Below are positions 34,301 to 41,683 of a stretch of 64,000 nucleotides of DNA, piece after piece. Source of the DNA: Melitaea cinxia (Eukaryota; Arthropoda; Insecta; Lepidoptera; Nymphalidae); the NCBI RefSeq assembly GCF_905220565.1, contig NC_059404.1:8956472-9020471 (forward strand), given 5' to 3'. The notes under the pieces are model-generated. The model saw nothing but the letters and a program-made list of their open reading frames with translations, was not told where the DNA came from and did no database searches. A program made the translations under genes and the position numbers. Position 1 is the first letter of the stretch; each line of letters opens with the position of its first letter.

Positions 34301-36567
34301 TAATTTGTTCGATCTTTTGTACAAGTTAGTATATAAATAGTTGACTGCTAAGTATTACAGTAATAAATTACAATGTATTATTTTTGGTTAAATTTAAATT
34401 TCATAGTTTAATGAACTAACATCGTTACTATTTTATTTCATACAGTATGATACAAATCAATGTAAACCGTTATAAAAAAATCTAGCAGCCTATTAAAATT
34501 CTACCCTAGAGCAAACCCTAGTATCTAGCTAACGAGAGGGTTCGAAACTTTTACATGTTGCCGATTCACTGAAAAATAGGTATTGAAAGTTTATTGATAC
34601 AGAGCCTCTTGAAAATGTACGTGGGAAGACTAATTCTCTTTACATTTTTTATCTTGCAATAACTTAATGTTGATCTAAATCTCTATTCAATATCCTAATT
34701 TTATAATAAGAAGACACATGCTATATATATAACATGCTAATATTTTTAATTATTTATGTGTATGTGAGATTAATCTTAGATTTGTTTTACAGTTCCACCA
34801 ATTATGACAATACAAAACCAGTTAGTGGGAGCAAATGAAGGCGACACGATACATTTGGACTGTCACTCAGAAGCTTTCCCGAGATCCATTAATTACTGGA
34901 CGATAAATGAACAAATTATATCGCAGAGTAAGTTTGAATTTTTCAACTTACTTGTTTTGATAAATTGGTTTTACAATTGGCAATGATTCCTTTGTTACCA
35001 TATTGGGATGTTATGTATTAACTTTTATTTTAACTATTATTTTTTTCGACAGCTGACAAAAGGTTCGAAGTGACTGCTATTGAAAGAGGTTACGAAGTTG
35101 ACATGAGGTTAAAAATAAAAAAAGTAGGACGAAGTACATTCGGTACATACAGTTGCATATCAAAAAACTCACTAGGAGACACTGATGGGACTATAAAATT
35201 GTATCGTAAGTAACCATGTGTATTAACTATACCTTACTTAATGTTTAGAAATATATCCATTTATTTTTATCGACAGTATTGATATGAATTTATGTCCATA
35301 GTTAGAACGTCTAGAACTTACGTAATTATCATTTTCCCACTTAAATTTTCTACGCTTATTTTGTACACACCTCCACATCAAGTCCTCCTTCAAGTTTTAT
35401 TTTCACAAAAAAAGACCTTTCTCCTATATTGTGTATAAACGAACAAAGATACAAATTAATCGACATTGGTTCACTGAACTTACAAAAAGATAGACAAATT
35501 GCTTGTACGTTTATTAACGTGAATAAAATAACTTTTTCACACTTCTTTATTCAAAAATTTTAAAAGTATAAACAAGTATATAACGGATGAATAAATATAT
35601 TTATAGATTAACGCCGAATTGCACGAAAAGAAATTAAAATTTAAGTAGTGATTAAACTAATTTAATCGCAAGAATTGTATGAAATTCTTGTGATTGAATT
35701 AGTTAAATCTCAACTTAAATTTTAATTTTGTTTCGTGCAACTCGGCGTTAGACCCATTCCTATTATATACTCAACGTTTGTATGAATACTCTGAGTCTTG
35801 CATTTTATTGAGGAAATGTAACTTTAAGTATTTGAATAAATAAAGGCTCTAATGACACCGTGTTTTGCTCCTACTAAAAAGTTCGTAAATCCTATAATTA
35901 AAGTTCAACATTTCATATGAACGAAATGAATTTATCAAACCTCTTTTTCATAACATATACGTATTTATTTTAACTAAGTGCAAATTTATGTGACTTTAAT
36001 TGTAGCAATTATTTTTTAAACAGGCAACGTATATATTCATCATGTGCGCTTGTAAATTAAATAAGCCGGCATCAAATTATAATATTATGAGTGTGGAGTT
36101 GAGAATTTGTGAAAATAGAGCAAGTAGAGGTATATTCGTAATTTCTGTTTTATATATTAACTGCTTTGAGTGGTTGATGAAAATGAAAGCTTGGGTATGA
36201 ATTATCATTATAAGGTTTTAAATATATAAATTACTTTTTCCGTATTAGGATTCTATTTAGGGAACGTTTTAAGCCGACCAAATATTCATTACGTTTTTGC
36301 TACCAAGCTATCGCAAGTAAAAGCGTATGGTCACAGCTAGTTAATATAATTAAAAAAAATCTTAAACTAATAATTAATTAAACTTTTTCCACTGCAGCTC
36401 TCTCTGGTAAATTCGAAGAGATGCAATACAACGAAGTGGGGGACTTCGAAGAAACGCCTGACGTCAGTGAGCTCGAGGCGTTGAAACGGAGCACGGCTAC
36501 GGCAATCACGCCAATTGTCACGTCTCTACTCGCTCCACTACTTACCATTATTACCATATTATTATAA
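22286..36567 (+). CDS. DIP/lachesin-family immunoglobulin cell-surface protein (gene span, 7 exons seen, 5' exon missing)
   Basis: Exons 22286-22383, 22503-22710, 24717-24881, 34033-34161, 34793-34927, 35053-35205 and 36398-36567 join in frame at GT..AG sites into ~352 residues. Three Ig domains are visible, each with its Cys pair: FTC..YMC, LRC..YLC and LDC..YSC. The phrases VAWLRVDTQTIL, RGWYMCQLNTDPMKS, VPPDILDYPTS, MGAYLCIASNGVPPSVSKR and INYW are hallmarks of insect Dpr-interacting proteins, neuronal adhesion receptors that pair with Dpr proteins during synaptic partner matching. The C-terminus ends in a hydrophobic run after a Ser/Thr-rich stretch, fitting a GPI-anchor signal. Which DIP paralogue it is cannot be fixed; it resembles the eta/theta/iota type. 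The signal-peptide exon is not in view: the first visible exon needs one preceding base to complete its first codon. Confidence 0.9.
22503..22710 (+). CDS. DIP gene exon b: second half of Ig domain 1
   Basis: The acceptor is the AG at 22501-22502 and the donor GTATGT starts at 22711. It reads VAWLRVDTQTILTIATHVIT.. with the core Trp (VAW), then DRGWYMCQLNTDPMKSQ with the second Ig1 Cys, ending DVV in phase 1. It is open in frame upstream to a fortuitous Met at 22470, which is intronic. The RVDTQTIL and QLNTDPMKS stretches are close to invariant in insect DIPs and are the strongest family evidence in the gene. Confidence 0.93.
24717..24881 (+). CDS. DIP gene exon c: first half of Ig domain 2
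   Basis: The acceptor CAATTTTTAG ends at 24716 and the donor GTAAGA starts at 24882. The split codon completes Val of VPPDILDYPTS, the linker between Ig1 and Ig2. It then reads REGANVTLRC (first Ig2 Cys, N-glycosylation site NVT), PSVVWRKE (core Trp) and SNFSDTH (site NFS). It ends in phase 1. A SINE sits 36 bp beyond the donor, and the next intron (9.15 kb) also holds the LOA LINE. Confidence 0.92.
24918..25262 (+). mobile_element. tRNA-derived SINE (family S1), full length with TSD
   Basis: Best-preserved S1 copy. The head 'gacgccgcgttggcgccacg' carries the A box. The B box is in 'gcgggttcgatccctgcaca'. The body follows, and the 3' end is 'gtgggatattacaggctgaa'. A 12-bp TSD ATTACTATTTTT lies at 24906-24917 and 25263-25274. 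It is inserted in sense orientation 36 bp downstream of the exon c donor. The open frames on both strands here are SINE sequence. Confidence 0.92.
25275..25889. other. Intronic non-coding sequence
   Basis: AT-rich intron DNA with no recognised element. Confidence 0.5.
25890..26734 (+). repeat. Older interspersed repeat, host of the LOA insertion
   Basis: Starts near 'ctagcggcccgctccggctt' and runs through 'aaaatccgttacgtagtttt', 'aagcatatatagggacatag' and 'gagaaagcgactttgtttaa' to ATACTATGTAGTGAT. These are phrases I associate with a common lepidopteran non-coding repeat. Its last 15 bp are the sequence duplicated on both sides of the LOA element, so the LINE landed at or near the end of this older repeat. 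Class uncertain (Helitron- or RTE-like debris). Confidence 0.5.
26720..26734. repeat. Target-site duplication, left copy, of the LOA LINE
   Basis: ATACTATGTAGTGAT, repeated exactly at 32782-32796. The left copy runs into the TGAT tail repeats of the element, so its inner edge is uncertain by a few bases. Confidence 0.88.
26822..30442 (-). CDS. LINE ORF2: endonuclease, reverse transcriptase, RNase H, 1206 aa; RT active site changed to YAND
   Basis: N-terminal AP endonuclease (~1-230): QANLHHS, IQEPWV, VGTDSNAHH and CSDHTWIRF. RT (~450-760): IPKPGKSD..HRPISLTSF, GTFIDIEGAFD, GCPQGGVLSPLLW and the catalytic loop, which reads IGYANDIAIL. RNase H (~980-1110): IFTDGSK, AECMGI, LSDSRSV and GNDAADRLA, with all four acidic residues kept. 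The tail has a C..C..H..C motif (CRACMEAEETATHILLEC) common in I/R1/LOA elements. Residue 675 is Asn (codon on the minus strand at 28418-28420) where active elements have the first Asp of the DD pair; this one-base G-to-A change should cripple polymerisation. No stop or frameshift. Start chosen at the first Met, 88 nt after ORF1. Confidence 0.93.
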   Translation of the reverse strand: MAHPTHSNCKVLQANLHHSMTATAQMRKWLEVNTTAIALIQEPWVRNGMVCGLRNAGGKLIAHTGPENTRACIYITKDIQAQVLTSFCSRDLCAIKLHRTQDHSLPEMVIASAYMPEADAPPPHDMARLITYCEESGLQLIVGTDSNAHHILWGMKTTNERGKLLVEYLMTTNLQIMNVGSEPTFVNRRSRTIIDLTLATEAASGTISNWHVSDEASCSDHTWIRFDVQVNTVPAVPRCNPRKTNRVHYVERLEQLLSEQTCPDRLEGTGQIEKQVDMLTKNIIDSYQTACPLSIPPENKVNWWGPELERLRKKVRRLLNRAMNRCADLDWDKYKKAKSRYKKRLRYRSTDSWRKFCSSVETCEQANRVRKVLVNQSSQMRGSLRKPDNTFTSTLEEAETILVQTHFPGCRIMRSVDWLEEDVTPTEEQWEYPLKVVSPPKVRWAINSFDSFKSPGLDGVFPALLQWGSNQLTHRLTAVLVACLAHRYVPKQWREVKVIFIPKPGKSDYSEPKSHRPISLTSFLLKTLERLCERDLRENALATVRLHSHQHAYSQGKSTESALHAVVSKIEEAIENKAICLGTFIDIEGAFDMTNFTSISSALVKHGVHPVMVDWIVNMLSKRVIRLTSSGTQHALVVKGCPQGGVLSPLLWNEVVNDLITRLNQHNYFTIGYANDIAILISGRVSSTVCNVTQQALRIVERWCIDNELTVNPRKTEQVMFTNKRLLGNYNPPRLFGTELQFSSEVKYLGIILDSKLNWSSHLNSKIDKATIAFWQCRRMIGKRWGLSPKITLWLYQSVIRPIISYGAVVWWPRTKLITGEAKLQRLQRLACMATTGCMRTTPTAALEALLNLPPLHLFIQQEAGAAAVRLRKLNLWRNVKVTHTGILGELANREPLIEAVTDRIPKQYVFDKKYRIQLHEDPGEGINPKELRIFTDGSKTSTGTGSGVYSEDLNIKMSSPLGIHNTVFQAECMGIIMAATAITAREVQGFPIRILSDSRSVLQALQSDTMTSGLIYECHRALTKVSETNTIILQWIKGHSGSRGNDAADRLARNGSEMRVHGPEPILPLPFGWLRSQLRHNTKVMHQEYWTNLTTCRQTKEALPTINPGLSRKLRGYGRAQLRLLVGAFTGHALLNKHLHNLGVTDSPLCRACMEAEETATHILLECGSVANYRAIHLGTPRSLREVVGNARGLLGFLKELGWHE
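30531..32081 (-). CDS. LINE ORF1: nucleic-acid-binding gag-like protein with DUF4780-like domain, 516 aa
   Basis: Packages element RNA (family role). The first ~270 residues are low-complexity, rich in Gly, Pro, Lys and Ser, with a strongly basic patch KPKRKSKRQRQRQRRAQAK that may bind RNA or act as a nuclear-localisation signal. Residues ~290-480 are globular: LLVAVTTATGEPLT, GALKLWCGDQDTV, GEQPDIWKVGRAL, WVLHKVDRQDGNTFLIF. This is the pattern of the DUF4780 domain found in insect LINE ORF1 proteins. There are no CCHC zinc knuckles. The stop precedes the ORF2 start by 88 nt, so ORF2 translation would need reinitiation or another mechanism. Confidence 0.85.
   Translation of the reverse strand: MDKNRSKPTQGSEGKPDGTSLVARTANAGPSTKHSLQVQQTQQGSGTTKLGPPSSTSGGKAAKSTLTSANTHKHGGGAAKVAPPHTKRKSVGGRGETAKPEEPRPSTSTASSTEGAILVADRAPGQPGTRTAEEVAALQRFDEAWTLVDRRQAKGKPSKSAGRVGGTGSFQPGSEPKPKRKSKRQRQRQRRAQAKEPKPMGSVKFAKGAAGGQGNQATGRAQRGEALAKVKAGDGSTSQAPAKRARLDDSQSPRGDPKKPKLADGTHVPYAAAVQSDLLVAVTTATGEPLTAQAAQEIQVLLQERLLKDSIEATDDEPVNPVFQGKPTYANGALKLWCGDQDTVGYLTRIVSELTLPTGARLTVKRQRDLVKLVRCGVLLPGEQPDIWKVGRALRFQNKWARVDSWVLHKVDRQDGNTFLIFSAPEDVVQTLVERERRLCYLLGSVYVKFQGPKGKFAEHLLTGREDQMEGTDDSVGQAKEEGSGAIPAIPEPPPTRQSSPKLQTEESVVVVEPLR
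32082..32781 (-). other. LOA LINE 5' UTR with a strong hairpin
   Basis: GC-rich leader of the LINE on the minus strand. It contains a perfect 11-bp inverted repeat ATCCGCCGGGT / ACCCGGCGGAT with a 10-nt loop (32559-32569 and 32580-32590), and a second pair CTTAA..TTAAG near 32735-32755. The open frames here on both strands are short and without domains. The leader must contain the internal promoter of the element. Confidence 0.6.
32782..32796. repeat. Target-site duplication, right copy, of the LOA LINE
   Basis: Exact ATACTATGTAGTGAT, matching 26720-26734. The sequence after it ('aataaaacttac') returns to AT-rich intron DNA. Confidence 0.9.
32797..34032. other. Intronic AT-rich sequence upstream of DIP exon d
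   Basis: Ordinary intron apart from an in-frame open segment at 33180-33383 (68 codons without Met at the start; listed below) and several T-runs. The polypyrimidine context and AG at 34031-34032 form the exon d acceptor. Confidence 0.6.
33180..33383 (+). other. Orphan open segment, 68 codons, unknown
   Basis: Open from just after an in-frame TAG (33177-33179) to the TGA at 33384-33386. It reads GIKSLFRIDTKPNVVADSEH and continues with a Glu/Gln/Thr-rich, protein-like composition ending TAILSQR. It is preceded by a T-tract and an AG, and AATAAA-like signals lie about 35 nt past the stop. Joined to DIP exon c at that AG it would hit a stop at once, so it is not an obvious alternative exon. It may be a relic of an unrelated element or gene. 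Not recognised. Confidence 0.25.
34033..34161 (+). CDS. DIP gene exon d: second half of Ig domain 2
   Basis: The acceptor AG is at 34031-34032 and the donor GTGAGT starts at 34162. The split codon AAC begins NSSVNGAVLHLVKVSR (N-glycosylation site NSS), then LHMGAYLCIASNGVPPSVSK with the second Ig2 Cys, ending VVH in phase 1. An earlier AG at ~34019 would give an immediate stop, which fixes this acceptor. The IASNGVPPSVSKR phrase is diagnostic for DIP proteins. Confidence 0.93.
34793..34927 (+). CDS. DIP gene exon e: first half of Ig domain 3
   Basis: The acceptor TTTGTTTTACAG ends at 34792 and the donor GTAAGT starts at 34928. It reads FPPIMTIQNQLVGANEGDTI, then HLDC (first Ig3 Cys) and SINYWTINEQII (core Trp), ending in phase 1 after SQ. 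Its frame continues as an accidental open frame into the 125-nt intron. Confidence 0.93.
35053..35205 (+). CDS. DIP gene exon f: second half of Ig domain 3
   Basis: The acceptor TTTTTTCGACAG ends at 35052 and the donor GTAAGT starts at 35206. It reads DKRFEVTAIERGYEVDMRLK, then FGTYSCISKNSLGDTDGTIK with the second Ig3 Cys, and ends LY plus one base (phase 1). The KNSLGDTDG turn is typical of the end of the third Ig domain in DIPs. Confidence 0.93.
35206..36397 (+). other. Last intron of the DIP gene (1.19 kb) with a snap-back MITE
   Basis: AT-rich intron between exons f and g. Apart from the 138-bp hairpin element at 35611-35748, nothing is recognised. Confidence 0.75.
35611..35748. mobile_element. 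Snap-back MITE, 138 bp, TA target site
   Basis: The two halves are almost perfect reverse complements: the left arm starts ACGCCGAATTGCACGAAA and the right arm ends TTTCGTGCAACTCGGCGT, meeting at a tiny loop near 35678 (CAAGAATT-GTATG-AAATTCTTG). TA lies directly outside both ends (35609-35610 and 35749-35750), as in Tc1/mariner-type MITEs. A transcript of the intron would fold into a ~65-bp hairpin. Confidence 0.85.
36398..36567 (+). CDS. DIP gene exon g: linker, GPI-anchor signal and stop
   Basis: The acceptor TTTTTCCACTGCAG ends at 36397 and the TAA stop is at 36565-36567. It reads PLSGKFEEMQYNEVGDFEET, an acidic linker, then KRSTATAITPIVTSLL and a final hydrophobic run ending TIITILL directly at the stop. 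A hydrophobic tail with no cytoplasmic residues after a small-residue stretch (STATA) is the layout of a GPI-attachment signal, in line with GPI anchoring of Dpr/DIP proteins. A single-pass membrane anchor is less likely because nothing follows the hydrophobic run. Confidence 0.9.
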
Positions 36568-36689
36568 AGCTACTTTGTATATACAAAATATATTGTTACA
36601 GTAATCTTTTTGCTGTTGTTTCAGTTCATTACTTAATTATTGTTAATAGAGAAATCATCCCAAAGTTTGAATTTCTTCATTCTTGGAAG

Positions 36690-36695
36690 AATAAA
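36690..36695 (+). promoter_or_regulatory. Candidate polyadenylation signal of the DIP gene
   Basis: AATAAA 123 nt after the stop codon. It is the first canonical hexamer downstream, but others follow within 250 nt (for example near 36898), so the real site is uncertain. Confidence 0.35.
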
Positions 36696-36699
36696 AAGG

Positions 36700-38130
36700 C
36701 TATTAGTGTAAAGAGATATAAGAACATCTTTATTAGAAAGAAAGTACATTACATAACAAACAGGCAGCTAGCTAAATATCTCTTTTATCTAATATCAATC
36801 TACTAAAAGATTGTTTGATGACAGTAGGTTTTGTTGAATTCGTAAAATATTAATAATCCAAGTAACGTATTCATTACATAATACGCTCATAATAGAATAA
36901 TAAACAATTTGTCACATTAAAAGTTAAAATTCTTAAACGTTATAAAATATAAAATTAATTCGCCGTTCACATTGAATATACATTTTTAATGAACCTCCAT
37001 GACAAACATTTTCGTTTTCACTTAGCATCCACCACCTGTATATTTAACTTACCGAGTACTAAAAACTTTCGGTTTATCGTCTTCAATTATACGGCTTAAG
37101 TTGTTTCGTAAATCACCTGAACGAATAAACTTTTGACGATTTAATTTATACTTGTTTCATACGAATTTTACTATACTAGTCTCATTATATGTCTCATTTA
37201 GTTTAATTTAAAATATATACCCTTATTTCATAACGCGTTATTATTAAATTTCCTTAGAGAGAAACGACCGCCTTGTCTTTTTAAGCTTAATAAATATTGT
37301 TCTTTTTTTAGTATACCTAAGCTTAATGGATAATAAACCTTTATTTTAAATTAAAATCACATACAATAACGGTTTTTCTTCATATCGGGTTATCTTCATT
37401 ACCTTTATATATCACTTCATTTCGTTTATTGATTACTTAACACCTAAAAAAGACACAGCGGTTTCCTTCCTTGCTGATCGATCGATAGTGATAAAGTCAT
37501 AAATAGAGTGCTTCACTTCTTTTAGAATAATTGTATAGAATTTACTTCAAAATTCTTTTAAATTAGAGATATCTAGGTGACGAATGACATTTCACTTTTA
37601 TTAAAAAACGAAATGAAACGAAGCGAAGAACAAGAACAGTAACTTTGTTGAACCTAAGTGACGGTCTACCGTCACAAACTCTTTTAAACATACATATTAC
37701 GAGAAATGCTAGTGCTGTAATATATCATGCACGTCGTGTCCTGAGCCTTTTATATTTTATGTTTATCCAGGATGATCTCAGCATCTGCGTCCGTTCGAAC
37801 TACGCAAACATTTTACAAGTTTATATCGTGTTTATACCACCTGTTATTGCCACTGAATCGACAACACGTCCTATAAATAAAAATGTTTTTAACTTTACGA
37901 TTTTATCTATACCTATATAAAACTGTAATAACCAACTTTTTATAATTTAAACTATTTTGAAAAAAATAATTAAGCGCAAATTGTATGTACTTTTTTATGT
38001 GTTGGCCGCGCATTACACTAAAAGTAAACAAATGAATGCATATGAAGCTAGGTATTATTAGAGTTAATACTAGAAGCTAGAACACTAGTTATATTATGAT
38101 TTGATATTCGGTGGGATTCAAAATTTGATA
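36700..38130. other. 3' flank of the DIP gene, non-coding
   Basis: AT-rich. The segment 37700-37800 ('tatatcatgcacgtcgtgtc' and following) matches a block at 55765-55790 and is therefore a shared interspersed repeat. The open frame 37645-37920 crosses it and is not called. Confidence 0.5.
37700..37805 (+). repeat. Interspersed repeat R3, fragment
   Basis: Shares 'atatcatgcacgtcgtgtc' and the 'ttatattttatgtttatccagg / tctcagcatctgcgtcc' context with the longer copy at 55760-56030. Family unknown. Confidence 0.5.
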
Positions 38131-38136
38131 CAGTTA

Positions 38137-38139
38137 TAT

Positions 38140-38192
<53 letters not shown>

Positions 38193-38215
38193 TATACATA
38201 TATATACTTAATAAT
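38137..38215. repeat. Compound (AC)n-(AT)n microsatellite
   Basis: A run of CA dinucleotides at 38141-38160 passes directly into TA dinucleotides with interspersed TATACA units to ~38208. Confidence 0.9.
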
Positions 38216-38526
38216 ACTTAAGGTCCGAATTATTTTTTATTCAAGAGAAAATATTTTAAAAATTGTCCTGTAATATTTCTGTCACGGTCATCTGTTTTTA
38301 TATCACGAATTACAAACTATATTACTCACAAAAGATAATGTAATCTATCCTATCAGCTCAAAAATAACTTCAAACCCGAAACTTAGCGACCATCTTGAGC
38401 AAAAACAGAAACAAAGCTGGTACTAAAAAAAAATTGCAATAAAATAAATAGATGAAATCTATTTATTATTCATTCATACAGCATACGAAATTTGTCCACG
38501 TAATAATTATTATTGTCTATTAAAAA

Positions 38527-38528
38527 TG

Positions 38529-38570
<42 letters not shown>

Positions 38571-38571
38571 G
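38527..38571. repeat. (AT)n microsatellite
   Basis: About 20 AT units, followed by 'cgaggatgcttg' and a second short TATATACATATATA run. Confidence 0.9.
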
Positions 38572-38599
38572 AGGATGCTTGTATATATACATATATAAA

Positions 38600-39952
38600 A
38601 TTATAGTTTGAAGTTACCTTAATCTGAAGTGTTCGTCCGTTACTTACAATTTCACCTTTCACTCTCATAATTGAATGAAGTTCATCAGAATTCCTTGTAC
38701 GTGACGAAAACTTACGTGATTCTGTTTGCTCTTAGTTGAGGTAACGACTTTAGGAGGTACTGTTGCCCTATTGTCACCTTCTAAATGTTTCACTTTTAAT
38801 AGCAAAATAAATAGTTTAAAAACTATATAAAGAAAAACACCTATATCTAATAGAAAGACGAAAACCTATTAAAAATTGTATTAAAACTACATAACTATAA
38901 AATCTATTTCTACAATAATACTCCTGTAGTTCAATAAAAAAAAATACAAGAAATATCTTTATAGGGCCAAAAAAAGCAAAACTACTATTTTTAGTATTCT
39001 TGTTTGTCTGTCTGTATCTTTGAACGCGAATCACACGTTTTTTTCTGGAAGTCTACCTTAAAAACTGGTGCATGTTTCCATCCTATTGCTCTGGTTTAAA
39101 CTTGAGACATTAACAATTAAAATAATAATTACACGCAACCGATTTAGTAGCCTAATCTATTTAAAATTTAAAGACAAGATGAAATATTTATATTAATCCC
39201 GTTTTAAGATCGTCACAGTACTCATCATTTAGTTAAGTAAACAAAGAACAATTGGAAAAATTTACAGTTTTAAATACAAAACGAAACTTATTAAAGGTTT
39301 ATATCTTTACAACCAAACCCAAGTGATAGTACAATATTATTACAGGGTTAGTTATTTCTCTTACAAAATCCCAACTGTGCACGTGAAATAAAACCAGGAG
39401 CTAATAGTCCACGATAAAAGGTCAGAGTACTGCAATTTATACGGCTAAAGTGAAACTTAATTCAGTTAAAAAATATTTTCTTGAATACACCAACCTAATT
39501 TCGTATTTTATATAGCGATAAGGTCTGCGCTGTGAATATATATACAGTATACTATTCAAAATACTCAAAATTGAGCTGACCTGGGACTATCAAGTTCATT
39601 GGGAAACTGATCCCATGGGAATATAAAATTAAATGTTTCGGTATAAACTCTAAGCAGTAAATTGTCAGTTTTCGGTCTCGCGTCATTCGTATTTGCTATA
39701 CGATACTTAAGATAGCATTCGTATTCGTATTCAGATGCCAGATATATAGAAAATTTAATCTTTACTTTGTAAATTCTTACAAAATTTATACTACAACTAT
39801 AATTTTGCATTTAAGTAGTTTATTTTCTAATAAAAATTATTTTCAAAATACATACCTACATTTTACGTTTAAATAGTTCTACCACGCAAAACTCTTAACG
39901 AGTTATCAGAATTCGATGATTATTTTGATTAATAGTAGGAATGTTTAAAAAC
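38600..39952. other. AT-rich non-coding stretch
   Basis: No gene supported. 'tgtttgtctgtctgtatctt' near 39000 is a typical piece of degenerate transposable-element tail. The open frames at 38816 and 39565 (minus) have no recognisable content. Confidence 0.45.
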
Positions 39953-39965
39953 TAACCTAGTGCTA
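39953..39965. repeat. Target-site duplication, left copy, of the tRNA-like array
   Basis: TAACCTAGTGCTA, found in the same orientation at 42514-42526 on the other side of the array. It does not occur inside the repeated unit. Confidence 0.8.
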
Positions 39966-39995
39966 AACATTTTTGAATATCATATCAAAAATTGA

Positions 39996-40068
39996 CCGCT
40001 CCAGCGGGGTTCGAACCCGCGTCTCCGACGTACCGTGTCGGCGCTCTAGCCAATTAAGCTATGGAACG
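39996..40068 (-). tRNA. tRNA-like gene, array copy 1, apparent anticodon GGT (Thr)
   Basis: Full cloverleaf on the minus strand: acceptor CGTTCCA/TGGAGCG (one G-T pair), D arm GCTT-AATTGGCTA-GAGC, anticodon arm CCGAC-ACGGTAC-GTCGG, a 4-nt variable loop, T arm GCGGG-TTCGAAC-CCCGC and discriminator G. The loop puts GGT at 34-36, which would read Thr ACC codons. However, position 33 is C instead of the near-universal T, and eukaryotic tRNA-Thr normally has AGT here. A TTTTT run begins a few bases past the 3' end, a good pol III terminator. It may be a real tRNA gene, a pseudogene or a SINE-like promoter module. Confidence 0.55.
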
Positions 40069-40304
40069 ATACACCCGCTCGAGCGAAATTTTCGATATGA
40101 TACTTTTTAATTTCGGTTTAAGCGAACCGTGGCGCCGTCTATAGTGAGCTCTTTACAGAAACCCGTAACTATTCAAAGTTTCATATTACAATGAAAATCT
40201 TTGACAGGAGACGACACCGTGCTATTTTTAATATCTAAGATTTTATTTTTGTGTTACCCACATTAGGAATTCTAAACATTTTTGAATATCATATCAAAAA
40301 TTGA

Positions 40305-40377
40305 CCGCTCCAGCGGGGTTCGAACCCGCGTCTCCGACGTACCGTGTCGGCGCTCTAGCCAATTAAGCTATGGAACG
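40305..40377 (-). tRNA. tRNA-like gene, array copy 2 (GGT)
   Basis: Identical in sequence to copy 1, 309 bp further on, with the same T5 terminator and flanking inverted repeats. Confidence 0.55.
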
Positions 40378-40613
40378 ATACACCCGCTCGAGCGAAATTT
40401 TCGATATGATACTTTTTAATTTCGGTTTAAGCGAACCGTGGCGCCGTCTATAGTGAGCTCTTTACAGAAACCCGTAACTATTCAAAGTTTCATATTACAA
40501 TGAAAATCTTTGACAGGAGACGACACCGTGCTATTTTTAATATCTAAGATTTTATTTTTGTGTTACCCACATTAGGAATTCTAAACATTTTTGAATATCA
40601 TATCAAAAATTGA

Positions 40614-40686
40614 CCGCTCCAGCGGGGTTCGAACCCGCGTCTCCGACGTACCGTGTCGGCGCTCTAGCCAATTAAGCTATGGAACG
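40614..40686 (-). tRNA. tRNA-like gene, array copy 3 (GGT)
   Basis: Identical to copy 1. Confidence 0.55.
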
Positions 40687-40922
40687 ATACACCCGCTCGA
40701 GCGAAATTTTCGATATGATACTTTTTAATTTCGGTTTAAGCGAACCGTGGCGCCGTCTATAGTGAGCTCTTTACAGAAACCCGTAACTATTCAAAGTTTC
40801 ATATTACAATGAAAATCTTTGACAGGAGACGACACCGTGCTATTTTTAATATCTAAGATTTTATTTTTGTGTTACCCACATTAGGAATTCTAAACATTTT
40901 TGAATATCATATCAAAAATTGA

Positions 40923-40995
40923 CCGCTCCAGCGGGGTTCGAACCCGCGTCTCCGACGTACCGTGTCGGCGCTCTAGCCAATTAAGCTATGGAACG
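40923..40995 (-). tRNA. tRNA-like gene, array copy 4 (GGT)
   Basis: Identical to copy 1. Confidence 0.55.
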
Positions 40996-41231
40996 ATACA
41001 CCCGCTCGAGCGAAATTTTCGATATGATACTTTTTAATTTCGGTTTAAGCGAACCGTGGCGCCGTCTATAGTGAGCTCTTTACAGAAACCCGTAACTATT
41101 CAAAGTTTCATATTACAATGAAAATCTTTGACAGGAGACGACACCGTGCTATTTTTAATATCTAAGATTTTATTTTTGTGTTACCCACATTAGGAATTCT
41201 AAACATTTTTGAATATTATATCAAAAATTGA

Positions 41232-41304
41232 CCGCTCCAGCGGGGTTCGAACCCGCGTCTCCGACGTACCGTGTCGGCGCTCTAGCCAATTAAGCTATGG
41301 AACG
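41232..41304 (-). tRNA. tRNA-like gene, array copy 5 (GGT)
   Basis: The gene is identical to copy 1. Its 3' flank carries the variant base at 41217 (plus strand T where other left-arm units have C). Confidence 0.55.
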
Positions 41305-41540
41305 ATACACCCGCTCGAGCGAAATTTTCGATATGATACTTTTTAATTTCGGTTTAAGCGAACCGTGGCGCCGTCTATAGTGAGCTCTTTACAGAAACCC
41401 GTAACTATTCAAAGTTTCATATTACAATGAAAATCTTTGACAGGAGACGACACCGTGCTATTTTTAATATCTAAGATTTTATTTTTGTGTTACCCACATT
41501 AGGAATTCTAAACATTTTTGAATATCATATCAAAAATTGA

Positions 41541-41613
41541 CCGCTCCAGCGGGGTTCGAACCCGCGTCTCCGACGTACCGTGTCGGCGCTCTAGCCAATT
41601 AAGCTATGGAACG
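41541..41613 (-). tRNA. tRNA-like gene, array copy 6 (GGT), next to the inversion centre
   Basis: Identical to copy 1. The unit is cut short about 60 bp beyond the gene by the fold-back junction. Confidence 0.55.
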
Positions 41614-41658
41614 ATACACCCGCTCGAGCGAAATTTTCGATATGATACTTTTTAATTT

Positions 41659-41683
41659 CGGTTTAAGCGAACCGCTTAAACCG
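41659..41683. repeat. Fold-back junction hairpin of the array
   Basis: CGGTTTAAGCG-AAC-CGCTTAAACCG: 11-bp arms around a 3-nt loop, exactly where the orientation switches. About 20 extra bases with duplicated AATTAAAAA pieces follow (to ~41707) before the regular unit resumes in reverse. Confidence 0.9.
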
